NCBI GenBank assembly: GCA_001600615.1
Contig: BCKK01000001.1
Coordinates: forward strand, 115,641 to 179,640
Reading direction: 5' to 3'
DNA: 64,000 nucleotides
DNA from: Dioszegia crocea
Taxonomy: Eukaryota; Basidiomycota; Tremellomycetes; Tremellales; Bulleribasidiaceae
The notes beneath the pieces are model-generated. The model saw only the letters and a list, made by a program, of their open reading frames with translations, was not told where the DNA came from and searched no databases. Position 1 is the stretch's first letter, and each line of letters begins with the position of its first letter. A program made the position numbers and the translations under genes. Shown here in pieces: positions 1 to 11,539 of this stretch.

Positions 1-990
1 ATCGCCAAAGCAGCCCAAAGGTACGGGTCCAGTCGTCGCGGCTGTAGAGGCTGTACTAGAGACAGTCGAGGTGGAGGTAATAGTCGCAGCTGCAANGCAC
101 TGCGAGGTGATCTTGGAGTCGCAAGCCGGGAGCTGATATGCGTTGAGGACGTAGTACCCGCCACAAGTGGTACTGGAATCACCGCTACAACGAGTCGAGC
201 AGTCACCGATAGACGCCTTCCGGCTCAGCTCGGGTGCGATTCTGCTGCAGTAGCACTATAAAATCAGCAAAACACCATCATGAGCGTACCTCCGTGCCGT
301 ATTCGAGGCCAGCATACGCAAACCCTTGCTTCCCGCAGAAGTCGAAGCAGGATCCAGGGGTAAGGTTCGGTGCACGAGTCGATACCCCCTGGAGTGTTCG
401 CGAGCCGCCGTTATCGGCGAAACAACCGAGTGACTGGGGTGTACCAGAGGTGACCACATTCTGGTAAATGCTCAATCGATAGAAGCCGCCGCAACTCTGG
501 AGGTTGTTGCCATTACATTTGAAATTGCAGTCGGGCTCGATTGCTTTGGGTGCCCCGTTTCCTATCACATTGCCACACTGCCGAATCAGCGTTGCCAGTG
601 AGAGTACTCACGAAGCATTCGGTCGAGTCTACTTGTCAGCGCATAAACTATAACTGAACAACACTCACATTCGGTGCCGGCATACTGGTAACCCGCATTC
701 TGGCACGCTGCTTGGCATCGTTCAGGGGTCAGACCACTGACGGCTGTCGAAAAGGTCAAGGTCCGCGATGCGCCATTGTCGTAATAGCAGCCGAGGTAGC
801 TCCAGCTGGAGGCCCGGGCTCGGAATGTGTGGTTTTGGTTGCGAGGCGCGGTGTTGTGTGAAGCAGAGAGTTGCCGTGCACGACTGCGGAGTAAGGGAGA
901 ACCGAGCTTTTGGTCGACATCGAGTAAAGACTGGCATTGCCCCCCGACCAGTAGAACCAGTACGGGGATTATGACGCTTGTTATATACAT
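1..990 (-). CDS. WSC-domain secreted/cell-surface protein (3' end outside window)
   Basis: Seen: exons 990-669, 628-612, 577-290 and 255-1, which runs off the left edge. The start ATG (990) opens a signal peptide with core ITSVIIPVLVLLVG. Two complete WSC modules follow, each with GCY/GCF, LTPxxC and YAGxEY-type signatures and regular cysteines. A third begins near the edge (PLGCFGD). Exon 2 is a 17-nt microexon; including it restores the GTEYSTECFCGN signature, which supports the splicing. Known of the family: WSC modules bind carbohydrate and occur in fungal wall-stress sensors and secreted lectin-like proteins. The C-terminus is missing, so membrane sensor and secreted protein cannot be told apart. 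An undetermined base (n) lies at position 96 in the last visible exon. A pair of ACGCGT boxes lies about 190-220 bp upstream. Confidence 0.85.
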
Positions 991-2629
991 CGTCGCGCAG
1001 TCGTTTGGTAAGGTAATGAAGGGATTAGTGAAATCACAACTCTTCAGGAGCACTGCTCTTTATGTTGTGACCGACCGACGACAATATAGTCGGAATTAAG
1101 CTCGCTCAGGGGAAGTGGACCTGGCACAAGAGCGAGAAACGTTAACACCTGCCCATCCGACGGACCGCGCCTCGCCTTACGCGTGAAAAGAATATCTTAT
1201 CATCGCGACGCGTTTCTTTTGTGCCAAACAATATTTTAAACCGAGCGGGACTATATTCTCCCGACAATTCGCGATCCAGCACCCGGCCTCGCACGCCGAA
1301 CTGACGCGAGCCAATCCGGCCACTTCAGGATCTTCGTTTCGTTTCCGCCCTTCCCATGCGCGACCGAAGCTCGCTATCCCCTCCTTGCTGCAATCCGATA
1401 CCGAGGGTTGAATGAGATGAGATGCAAATGTACTTGAGGCATATGTGTCTACTGCAGATCGGTGATATCCCAATCAGAAGCATATAATAACCAAAGGAAA
1501 ATAGGTTTGCTAACGGCATAAAGCCTAATCCCATCCGTGTCCTCACGCTCCATTACGAGACTTCCGACGCGCGACACAGCTCGCGACACGGGTCAGGCTA
1601 CCACTCTCGTCTGACTAGCTCCGGAGATTCAATTACGCGCTTACGCTTCGGACGCTGATGAAGGTTCTCGGTATTAAAGACACCCAATAGCGATTGGGCA
1701 CAACCTGGCCTGAGGCCTGATGGGCCGAAAGAATAACTCTTGCGACAACCCACATTCGAAGAAGATTAGGTAATGTTCGTCTGAAACCTTGGGGACGTGA
1801 TATGAATGATCGAGGTGATCATGTCTTTATTCCAGACGTCATGCATCATGCTTGGGCGACGAAAATGAATCTAGCACGAGGGGCGTGCGGCGGGACCTTT
1901 CTTGGGCCACTTCGAAGCCGAGATAACGTTAAAGCTTGTTTTACTTTGCAGAGATAAGCTTTACTATTGAGCCAGCACTCAGAAGTTTAATTTGAAGATT
2001 GTTCATGAGGGCTCAGAGGTCCTCTGATGGCTGGCTCGATCTACAAGTCTTCTGAAGCTCGCTGCTGCCCAGCAGGATTTACATGCTCTATTTCGTCCGC
2101 CAATTGTGGGTGTGCCTAGCGCCACCCGCCTGTGCAGTTAAATACTTTCTCCCGCTCAACATGCGCAGGCGTATGGGATACCAACCCAGGCTGCGCGAAC
2201 TCTCGACTCTCAGCTTCCTGTTTGGCGGTCACTATCTAGACAATCAGTAGACCAGAAAGAGGGACTTTCTAAGCCACAGCGGCTCGGTGCCGGACTATTT
2301 ATCAGTGTCGTGGTGGACAGCTGAGGCGAAGGAAGGTCAGGATAGTACTGATGGTGCATTTCAACCGCCTGATATACCGCGCGCTTCCAAGCTGTTTTGT
2401 TCCGCACCTTATGCGGGCCGCTAAGACTGGCGCATCCGATTGGGCGCAGCCTATTACATAATACTCCCCTTGGCGGGCGATGTTTACTCGTTACGAGTTC
2501 TCTTCGAAACAAGATCAAGGTAATTCTCTGCTTCGCGGCAAATTGAGTATAATACAAGGACGGCTTGGCTAAAGTAGCGATCGGCACCAACGAAGCGGGA
2601 TCCTCCGAAAAAGGGCAAAGCGTCCAGTC
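991..2629. other. Intergenic region between divergent WSC and GT18 genes
   Basis: About 1.6 kb. Open frames here are short, lack family motifs and cannot be linked by good splice sites. It should hold the promoters of both flanking genes. Apart from the ACGCGT pair I see nothing specific. Confidence 0.5.
1179..1213. promoter_or_regulatory. Pair of ACGCGT (MCB-like) boxes upstream of the WSC gene
   Basis: ACGCGT occurs at 1179-1184 and 1208-1213, upstream of the minus-strand WSC start at 990. In ascomycete yeasts MBF binds this motif in G1/S promoters. A role here is inference from motif and position only. Confidence 0.3.
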
Positions 2630-4637
2630 ATGAACAGGTCAGTGCTTCAAAATCGATTTGCGATTAACATGTGCAGAAGAAAATACCGACGTGTTCTCTG
2701 GCTCTTGATATTGGTTGCGGTGGTGGTCGTGCTCTCCTCTCATTATGAGCCCATCATCAAGAGCCCGTCAAGACCAATCTACGGGCGGACATCTGAATCA
2801 GAACAAACGCATCTGCACCAGGTTTATACGGTGCCGCTGGACGAGCTATCCTCACCCGACAACAAAAAGGCAAGAGATGCTTGGGCAGTGCGGGAGCTCC
2901 AGATTGCTATGAAGCAGAACTATGAGGTTGAGTGAGTCGCAGATGACCGGCGGTAGAACTCATAGATGGCAGTTACTGGAGAAGTTCTCGAGCGGATAAC
3001 GACGAGGCTCTTGAGAGATTAGCATTCTGTTTGGAGACTCAACAATGCGATCCTGACGAGGAAGTCGTCGTAATTTTGGCCTCATTTCACTTTGGTGGGT
3101 TTGACCTGATGACTTTGTCGAGGCGAGTGCTGAATGCTCAGGTTACGCAAAGCTAGGCATGGTTTCAGGCGAAGACATATGGTAACTGCATGCGTAGTGT
3201 CGCCATTCGAGCACGATCGGTGCTAACATGTAGGGCTCTGTCAATGATCGAATCAATTACAGCTTTGAACCATACTCTGGTGTACACCTATGGTCATATG
3301 GACACCCTCCTAGTCTATCAGCATTTACCGGACCTGGTCAAGATCATCATATGGGAGGGCGAGCAATTGCAGAATTGCATTCAGCGGAACGAAACAAACT
3401 TCTTTTTCGAAAAGGAGGAGAGTCACACACCTGGAGACTGGCAGACTGGACAAAAGGGCTGCATCAGAAAGGCGGATTTCCCAGATGGAATCCCGATCTG
3501 GAAGTCTTTTGCATTCCACTTTTGGACCGGATCCTCGCACCCTCTCGGCTCATTGTGGACGCTGTCTCCATACGATTACGGGAAATTCGGCAAAGGAAAC
3601 AACTATATCGGTGCGTAAATTTCTGGTCAAGAGCGAGCTTTAATGCCTCGATCGTTCAACCTGGCGGCTGACTCCTGCCAGGATACTCTATCGAGGCTGG
3701 CTGCGAGCGACAACCATTTCAGGGCTCGAAGGAAAGGTTACACCGCGCTATCGTCCTCGGCAAGCGACCAGCATATTTCGCCCCAGATAAAATCGCCTGG
3801 CCGGACATGCTTCCAGCGGTGGGAGATAATATCAGACGTGGAAAACATGGGGAGGAATTCGGATTCCTTGCAGTGTCCTCGAGAGGTACTGACTCGGATG
3901 TCATTACTGCGCAGGGGATAGAGACGGCCGGTACAGTCAGTTACGCCGCTTGGTTCGCTGTAATCGGTCAAAGCAAGGTTATGCTGGGTATTGGAGAGCC
4001 TTATCTATCGCCCTCTCGTAAGATCCACCTCTTCATGTTATGTTCTAATACGATCTAATCGGCACAGCTTATGATGCTTTATGCCAGGGCGTACCGTTTA
4101 TAAATGTGTAAGTGAACCGTATGACCCTATTTGCAATCTCGATGGCCGCATGGACTCACTTAGGGTAGAATCAAATATCTCAACGAAGACAATCCCGACG
4201 ACCGTTCTCAATGGCATACGCAACATGATGCTCTTCGAACTCTTTCACCACCTTATGTATACCACGTCGTAAGATCCGTCCTCGTTTTGCGGAACTCGGC
4301 TAAATCGTGTCCAGATGCAGCACGACCAGTCTGCACTCCAGATAGCTATACAGGAAGCAATAGATAATCCTATTCCCAGCTTCATCCGTATGTTGACTCC
4401 CATCTGCATGTCTCGGTACCCATAAGACATGGATACCGCCATCGGACTGACGCATACAGCGCCGGAAATGACTCGCGACGCCCTCCGAGACAGAATCCGG
4501 AATTTCGTGCACTTGGACTGGAAACGAATGGGCGAGGCGAAAATCGAACAGCTTCTTCAGAAGGGTCAATCTGTAAGTGGCTTAAACTCGAGAATGCAAT
4601 GAAAGCGCACTGATGGCAGGATGTCTTCCTTGCATAA
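2630..4637 (+). CDS. GT18-like glycosyltransferase, type II membrane protein
   Basis: Seen: ten exons (2630-2931, 2973-3094, 3142-3181, 3234-3610, 3682-4017, 4068-4107, 4169-4268, 4315-4387, 4460-4572, 4620-4637), 506 aa. A short basic cytoplasmic tail (CRRKYRR) precedes one hydrophobic segment (about residues 21-37), a type II Golgi layout. The C-terminal half has VIGQSKVMLGIGEP, then SPSPYDALCQGVPFI and DRSQWHTQHDALR, the block typical of the GT18 (MGAT5-type N-acetylglucosaminyltransferase) nucleotide-sugar region. Inferred role: glycan elongation in the Golgi lumen; donor and acceptor are unknown. A second in-frame ATG (M14) could also start the protein. No neighbour suggests a pathway. 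Family call moderately sure, substrate unsure. Confidence 0.7.
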
Positions 4638-4935
4638 CTAGATAGGAATAACGAATGTTCCAGGATACGTAGCATGATACGTACTGGTTTTGGGTGGCCT
4701 TGCCCATGTGTGATTTGCCATGTGACATAATATCGGCGGTGGCGATTGTAATGGACGAAAGGCAATTGTTGGTTCGACAGGGAGACACCTCCAGCGGATG
4801 ACGGTGGAAATGCCAGTCGCCCCCTTAGCAAATAATTAACTCACTGGTTTACGGTTGCAGTCATGCAAGAATACTATACACCGCGGGCGGTTTGAAGCAG
4901 TGGAATATATTTTAACAAGAAGCTAGGGCGTTAGT

Positions 4936-5015
4936 GCCCGCTTGGCCTAGTGGTATGGTATCAGACTTCTAATTTTGGTATCTGGTGGTCACGGGTTCGA
5001 CCCCCGTAGCAGGTT
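4936..5015 (+). tRNA. tRNA-Arg(UCU) with a short intron
   Basis: The cloverleaf can be folded by eye: acceptor GCCCGCT/AGCAGGT (one C-A mismatch), D-arm with A box TGGCCTAGTGG, anticodon stem TCAGA/TCTGG, loop CTTCTAA (anticodon TCT), and T-arm ACGGG-TTCGACC-CCCGT. An 8-nt intron (about 4972-4979) sits just after the base 3' of the anticodon, the canonical eukaryotic site. T runs at 5014-5017 and 5021-5026 can end Pol III transcription. Confidence 0.82.
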
Positions 5016-5811
5016 TTCATTTTTTGGCACGGCGGCTTCTGCTGTGCCATCTTTTTGCTTCTTTCTGTTGAAGTCTGCTACTTCTTCTTGCCGAACTGGT
5101 TCATGTCCCTTGCTATCAGGCTTTGTACCTCCGTTTTGGTTCGCTTGCCGTGGATGTTACCCGCTCTTACATGTACACTATGAATTGTAAACCTAAGCGT
5201 AGCCTCTTCTGTCAACTGTAGCGTGGTCCAGTATTCTTTTCCCGCGGCATGTCCGCCCTATGTATGGTCAAGCTGATCCGAAGCGCACATCTATGCCAAG
5301 CAAACAGCCGTTGACGGTCAATCAATTCCGAGTTTCCATGCCTCGCATCCGGGTTTGCCATATTCCTCGACCGGCATTCTGCTGCAGTCATGCAGTCTTC
5401 GCTGTTGCAACGGGTTGGAATTTCGGACGCGTCCAAGATGAGTTTCACGCACGTGTGGCCAAGCTGAGCTGCGCGCTGACCGCGCTGAGCCCTGGAACTA
5501 TAGATCTGCGCAATACCTCGATGTCTTCCCGTCGTTATCAACGTCGACATCCAGCAGCAAAACAGGTCATATCGGCGTGATAGGCAGCTTATACCCGGGG
5601 AAGGCAAATGCCAATCGACATACAGAAAGCGTCGAGGTGAGTCTTGGGTTATCAACCTGCATCTAGCCATCCAAATCCCCATGCGATCTACGCAGTTTCG
5701 CTCGATACATAGCTACGCCTGACCAGTTGCTGATTCGACAGCTCTTGATATCCACCTACAGCCGCCCCTCCCACGTTGAACCTGCAGTCCTCACCTGCCC
5801 ATTACTCCTCC
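5016..5811. other. Intergenic region before the zinc transporter gene
   Basis: No frame here has a recognisable motif. One ACGCGT lies at 5427-5432. The stretch before 5812 is C/T-rich, consistent with a promoter and leader. Confidence 0.4.
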
Positions 5812-8172
5812 ATGTCCAACTCCCCTTCCGCCGCCAGCACCGCATCCACCGACTCAGCTCTACCCACGCCCGTCCTAGACCTGGGTGAGATGGACGCTGA
5901 GACTGAGGCAGAGGCTTACGGAAAGCCTGATATCTTTTCGCCCACCCTGTCTTCGGATGACCCTATCAGCGACCTTCCCCTTTTGAGCACGCTCAGCCGG
6001 TCGCGCTCGACTACTAGAGCGCCTGTGCCACCTCCCATCCTCGTGCGCCAGCCTACAGACTACGCACGTACTGCCAAAGGACTTAATATCAACTTGAATT
6101 CCCCGGTGCATCATGGTGACGAGGAAGAGCTTGATCATGTCCCTGATCTCATCCCGTCGCCCAGACGAGCCGCATTCGGGACGCGACTACGGATTGACGA
6201 AGGTATACCCATGAGTCCGGCATGGCAGGCTTTTGACTCTCCAACTACGGCGTCATCGTCCCGCCCACCCACTTCCGTGTCGCTCGGTCAGAGTCTCGTC
6301 CCTCCTTCACCACTCCTAGCACACTACCCCAATACCCGACACTCACCGGTCATGCAATCCCCCGCTTCCAAACGGTTCGACCCAACTCCTAATCACGGTA
6401 TACACGCGCGCAATATGTCATTGTTCTTTCCTCAGCCTGGAGCGGGTGAGGCAGGATTGGGATTCGGAGGCGAGCAAACGGAAGAGGCTGGAGAGCAGAT
6501 CATCCCTTCTCAAACTGGGCGGAAGCCGTTTGGTGGTCAAGGAGAGTGGTCGTTTGGCGCATCAGCTCGAGCAGGAGATGGCGGTTTGGCCAGTCCGCGA
6601 GCAAAGAGCAAGCGAAGGGGTCATCATGTGGGTTCCTTATACTGAGCTCTGGCTAACAGCAGCATAAACATTCCTTATCGCATAATTTCTTTTCATTCCT
6701 CGACCCAACCCTTACCAACCCCGCCCTCGCCCCTTCCACCTCGACTCCGTCCATCCCACACACTCTCAAAACACCCGATACTCCCCAGTCCGTCCCCATG
6801 CCATCAACCCATATGCTCTCAGTCCACTCACCCTCGCTCTCGCCATTGCCAAGGGGATCAGACCCGATGTCTCAACTCCTTGCAAGTTTCGCCTGCTTGG
6901 AACTTCTCATTGGCGCGGCGCTTTGGGTCGAGGGGCAGATGGGCGGATGGCGATGTCTAGCTGGAGTGGGGTATCTCGTGGTATTTGATGCATTTGGCGT
7001 AGGCGTCGGCGTTGTCGCTCGAGGTGGAGACGGCTGGCGAAGCGTGAGGAGGCCGTACGGGTACGTTCACGGTGAAGTTGAGCTGATTTCAGAACCACTC
7101 GCTTCCTGTCATTACTCTATTTCTCCCAATCTCTCTTCCTCGTCTTTGCCTCGGTATACATCGCAAAGGAGTCAATCGAGCAGGTGGTTCTCGGTGCAAG
7201 CGGTAATGAGCACGGCGGACATGGCCACAGCCACGGCCACGCCGATCTGGATGGGGAAGAGAGGTACGTCTGTGAAACATACATAGCTGATCACCAGGCC
7301 ATTCCCTACCTTCCTCCTCCTCTGCGCGACCCTAGCCAGCGCTGTCGGCGGGGGGATCATGCATACCCACGCCAAGCTTGTTGACGGTAGGTCTACATCC
7401 TGGATCTAACTAATCATCAGCTGTCGGTTCTCTCTTCCTCTCCCGAAAATACCTCTCATCACCTATTGTCAAGCGGTTCCCACATCTCCTCGCCAACCCC
7501 TTCAGCGTTACAGTCATGGGCTCTTCCGCTGTTGTTCTTGTCGGAACTCTCATTGTGCCTCTGTAAGTTCGGAACGTCTACATGGCTAATATCAGATCAT
7601 CTCTACACACCTTCGACGCACTGGCCGCGTTGACCCTCACTATCCTCACCACCGCCCTCTCCCTCCCATCTTCCAAAGCCTTCGGGCAGGTCCTCCTTCA
7701 GACTGCCCCACTCGCATCTACATCACAAATGAAGAACCTCCAGCGCGCCATTAAGGACATAACCGCCGATCACCGGATTCGCTCCATCACCCACACTCGC
7801 TGTTGGGCCATCACAGCCGGCTCAGCTCCCCCATCTCCTCAAGACATGACACCTCCTATCACTCCCCGCCATACCCACAGTCACTCGTCGACTCCCGCAC
7901 CTACAGCTTGGCACTCCCCCTCGAGCTCTCCAACGGTGGGTGAGTTTGGCGGTATACACCCCTCACAATACCCCAGTCTGCTCAACAGCGAATCAGACGC
8001 GCCGTTGGTGATCACCATGGAGGTGGAGGTGGATGAAGATCTGGGCGATAGAGATGTTTTAGATGTGACGAGGGTGTTGTGGGGCAAATTGTGCAAGGTG
8101 TGTAAAGGTGGAAGTAAGGGCAGAGTGGGGGAAGTCAGTGTTGGAGTAAAGCGGGTGAAGAGGGCTGGGTGA
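5812..8172 (+). CDS. ZRG17: ZRG17-like cation-diffusion-facilitator (ER/secretory zinc transporter)
   Basis: Seen: six exons (5812-6627, 6663-7060, 7093-7263, 7298-7386, 7421-7562, 7596-8172), 730 aa. About 270 residues of Ser/Pro-rich N-terminus lead to GHHHKHSLSHNFFSFL, then hydrophobic helices (LLASFACLELLIGAALWV, YLVVFDAFGVGVGVV, LLYFSQSLFLVFASVYIA, FLLLCATLASAVGGG, VMGSSAVVLVGTLIVPL). A His-rich cytoplasmic loop (HGGHGHSHGHAD) lies between helices, and DALAALTLTILT starts the C-terminal part. Known: ZRG17/MSC2-type CDF proteins load zinc into the ER. ZRG17 is preferred over MSC2 because of the KHSLSHNFFSF block and long N-terminus. An MSC2 partner is not in this window. The ATG at 5812 is the first good start in frame. 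Confidence 0.78.
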
Positions 8173-9029
8173 AAAGTTGAGATTTAGCTTGTTGTTTGGC
8201 GGTCTGACTGAGGATTTGATGTAGCTAATATTTGTTTTCCAAGCCGAAGACGAAGACCGACATGACGCATATCACCGATAAAGCCTCTGATAAAGCCTAC
8301 TAGGTCATTGCGCTCGTGGCTCCATGACCTACTCACAAGTCTAATCCCGGTTCCGATATGCACGTCAAGCAACAATCTCACAACTGAGGTGAGGTACATG
8401 CCCGTTGTGGTATTCGATTTGGCTCCCTTCTTGAGTCGGACTGATACCTAGACTGAATGCAGTTGCAAAGGGGCGGTAGCGTCATCCATGCATGTACTCG
8501 TACGCGCTCGAGGCACCTCTCGAGCTGAGCTGGAACTTCCCAATTTGCCCTTATGTGCGCCGTTCCTTACAGCCAATTTACTCGATGGCTTGGCTACCCT
8601 TTGGCCCTTGAGCACGAGCAGTCTCGAGGGGTTATATCTGAATAGCTTCCCGCCATCTCCTACTGGGTTCAGTCCTGTCCAGCCCACTCTGGCCAGTGGC
8701 CACTGACCCCATTCCGCCACTCTAAAACGCCACCTTTGTACCGGAAGTAGTAATTAATTGATCCCGGCAGGGGTCCACCACCTGCAGCCACACACCCTTG
8801 CGCTCTCTACACCCACCATCCAGCTTCTATCCTCTTATTGTCCCTTGTCATACAACTCCATACACTATACCACCTTCAACAGCACAGGCACTCTCTTCTC
8901 CTGACGCTCTCTCCCTCTCAAAGCGTTCAACCATACCCTCGTCGGCAGTAATCGAGGACCCCGAGGCTGCTTGTTAAGCCCAGCCTATCTTCGCTTTCCT
9001 TCGCTCCCTACCGAGTCTGTATACTCAGT
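8173..9029. other. Intergenic region and RAD6 leader
   Basis: No convincing coding frame. Pyrimidine-rich sequence from about 8800 to 9020 fits the leader of the RAD6 transcript. Confidence 0.4.
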
Positions 9030-10160
9030 ATGGTACGTTTGCGTCTAATCGTACTTGTTCTTGGCTATCTACGGTTGTCTCAGCTTCTCCATATCACTTA
9101 ATAGTGCAGGTCATTTGCTGACACATCACAGTCAACAACCGCCAAGCGGAGGCTCATTCGTGACTTCAAGCGTCTAGCTTCAGATCCCCCAGTGGGCATC
9201 TCAGGCAGTCCAAACCCTGACAACATAATGGTCTGGAATGCAGTCATATTTGGACCTCGTAAGTCCTTTGGTCTAGAATGGGGTGATCATAAGGTGGTGG
9301 CGTCCAAGGAAAAGATGACGAGGTGGTCGTCTGACCACTTGGTTTGGACCGGCTAAGACTGTAATAAGCTGGAGTCCATACATCTTACTACCACTCGTCA
9401 ACCTCTTGCCTCTTTCATCCAGCTTCCTCCGAGCTCGTCCATACTTGATGTGCCTTTGCTGACCCCTCAGCCGACACCCCATTCGAAGATGGTTCCTTCC
9501 GCCTCACCCTCACTTTCACCGATTCCTACCCCAACAAAGCCCCCACCGTCCGATTCGTCTCCAAGATGTTCCACCCCAACGTGTATATGAACGGCGAGCT
9601 ATGTTTGGATATCCTCCAGAATAGGTGGTCGCCTACGTATGACGTCGCGGCGATCTTGACGAGTGTGCAGAGTTTGCTGAATGACCCAAATCCTGGAAGG
9701 TGAGTTGGCTTGGCTTTTGAATTGGCGATGTTGAGGTTGGAAGAGGCGAGAGTGGGAAATGAACAGGGGACGAGTGGGGATATGAGTCAGGATGTGGACT
9801 GTACAGATGGAACCGCTTGTGCTTTCGGTGGAAAGATGGGGATTCGCAAGACCGAGGTCAACGAGGTCGGACCAGCGAAGAAGGGGGAGCCATGTGGAAT
9901 GAGATCTGGCGCATCTTCTTTGTACCTCTGCTGACGACTAGTCCCGCCAATGTCGAAGCTGCAACACTCTTCAAGGAGAATTTGAAGGAATACGAGCGAA
10001 GAGTGAAGGTCAGTCCCAGCTTTCGCTGCTCCTGACTACCGAAGAACCACATCTGACCCCTCAGGCCACCGTCGAAGCGTCATGGATGGACGGTACGGAC
10101 GTCATGGAGCTCGAAGCGTCTGACTCGATGGATGCGGTCCCAGCGATGGTGCCTGCTTGA
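9030..10160 (+). CDS. RAD6: Ubiquitin-conjugating enzyme E2 Rad6/Ubc2
   Basis: Seen: five coding exons (9030-9032, 9132-9258, 9471-9699, 9942-10008, 10065-10160), 173 aa. The first exon contributes only the ATG. The UBC fold is collinear with Rad6: [43 protein letters not shown] with catalytic Cys88, and [14 protein letters not shown]. Known: with Rad18 it monoubiquitinates PCNA, with Bre1 histone H2B, with Ubr1 N-degron substrates. The C-terminus runs about 20 residues past the core into a D/E-containing but not poly-acidic tail, unlike the budding-yeast poly-Asp tail. Introns 2 and 3 are 212 and 242 nt, long for this genome. Confidence 0.95.
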
Positions 10161-10742
10161 TACCTCTCTGGGATAAGGGTCGGAAGTGCAGACCTGAGGA
10201 AGGAGGGGCACCTAATCTCAAACAAAGCGATATCGATACCTCGCCTTTCCCCGAACTTACCCCCCGCCTCTCCCTCTCCAAACCCTACATACGGCATCTA
10301 CCCTTCCTCGATATCGGACCCTTCATCGACATTCCATACGGCATACCAGGCACTTCACAGACCCGACCCATCATCACTCCCCCCTATACCTCTGTTCCAC
10401 CTCGACCGGCCCTTTCACTCGCTCTCTTCCTATTCGTGTATTCTGTAACTCTCACCCATTCAGGTTGTTCATCATGTATCACCCATTGCATCGTATCCGC
10501 GGCGGAGTTATGCTCAAAGCAGATGCCTGACCTATGTCACCTCAGGCCGAGTAGACTATGAATCAGTCTGATGTCGGACTGATGGTTGGACGCAAGAGGC
10601 ACAATCATGAATGACTTAATACTGGAACCAAGTCATCGCCTACGAATATACGGAAGATACAGTAATCAACAGGAATCAAAGAGCCACCGTCCCACTTGCG
10701 GGTTGTATTTCAACCTTCCAACCTCATACACCGTAGTGAAGC
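10161..10742. other. Intergenic region 3' of RAD6
   Basis: Open frames are short and without motifs. It separates the convergent RAD6 gene and the minus-strand pseudogene. Confidence 0.35.
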
Positions 10743-11539
10743 TCAACCTCTATACGGAACGAAAGTCACCGCACTATGCCCCAAGCAGATTTGCGCAAAC
10801 GCAGTCAAGGCCGATCGGAGCGCGTCGGCCTCAGCCTTGGTGGACTTGAGAGGAACTGGGCCGGTCATGGTGTCGAAAATGGTCCGCCACTCCTGCTGTG
10901 CCTTCGCATCCTGCTCTTCGGTCCTCTGAACGAAGTGACACAAGAACCCCGAACGGACGGACTGAATTTCGTCACACGCCTTGAGCCAGTGAAATGATCA
11001 ACTCATCCAACATCTCACTGGGTGCCAGATTGGCGTTCCTCAGGAAGGCTGGAATCCCGGCGGATGAGAATCCCGCCCACTCCGCAGACATGCCACTTCT
11101 GACCAACTTCCTTCCAACGTCTTTCTTGAATGTCTCGCCATGTTTGTCCCATGCCGCTTGGAGCTAGTCTATACGGTCAGTCCTCGTACGTTTCATCGCC
11201 GTGCCATGAGGGCGAGAACTTACTGAATGGGACTCCGAGTGCCTTGAACGCCTTGGCAAGCCCCCCACTCACACCGTCATTCGGCCGGTGTGTGAAAAAC
11301 GAGGAGAAGGACCCTGCCGACTTCGACTTTGAGTTCTGGGCAGCGCCGGACAGAGGGGTGTGAAAAACGCAAGTATTCATGGCCGCCAATGCTGTAGGAG
11401 AGTCGAAGGTATCACCCTCGGACAAAGTAGGTCGTTCCGACCACTCCACGGCAAGACGCGAATCGAGCGTCGGGTCATTCGGATCGTAAGTCAGCTACAG
11501 GCCGTCGACACGCAGTCTGCGGAGGCCAGATGAGGACAT
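10743..11539 (-). pseudogene. Broken lineage-specific gene (two in-frame TAGs and a frameshift)
   Basis: Read on the minus strand from ATG 11539, a protein-like sequence can be followed to the TGA at 10743, but it is interrupted. TAG at 11497-11495 splits ...RLRVDGL from LTYDPNDPTLDSRLAVEW. After a good intron (GTAAGT...CTGACCGTATAG) a second in-frame TAG precedes LQAAWDKHGETFKKDVGRK. A one-base shift near 10980 joins ...DELIISLAQ to ACDEIQSVRSGF. Both TAGs differ by one base from CAG (Gln) or TGG (Trp). I recognise no family. Alternatives: a real gene with unusual splicing, or sequence errors. The coding signal is clear from composition and continuity; the function is unknown. Confidence 0.5.

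Noticed and set aside
2210..2590. 126-codon minus-strand frame upstream of the GT18 gene
   Set aside because: No motif, no conserved-looking hydrophobic pattern; likely chance in a promoter region.
3886..3914. A possible 29-nt intron (GTACTG...GCAG) in the GT18 gene
   Set aside because: Splicing it breaks the frame, while reading through gives a continuous family-like sequence into VIGQSKVMLGIGEP.
5212..5682. Overlapping frames on both strands before the zinc transporter
   Set aside because: They mirror each other in composition and have no recognisable start context or domain.
8448..8720. 90-codon minus-strand frame and its plus-strand partner between ZRG17 and RAD6
   Set aside because: No motif, and both strands are equally open; no reason to prefer coding.
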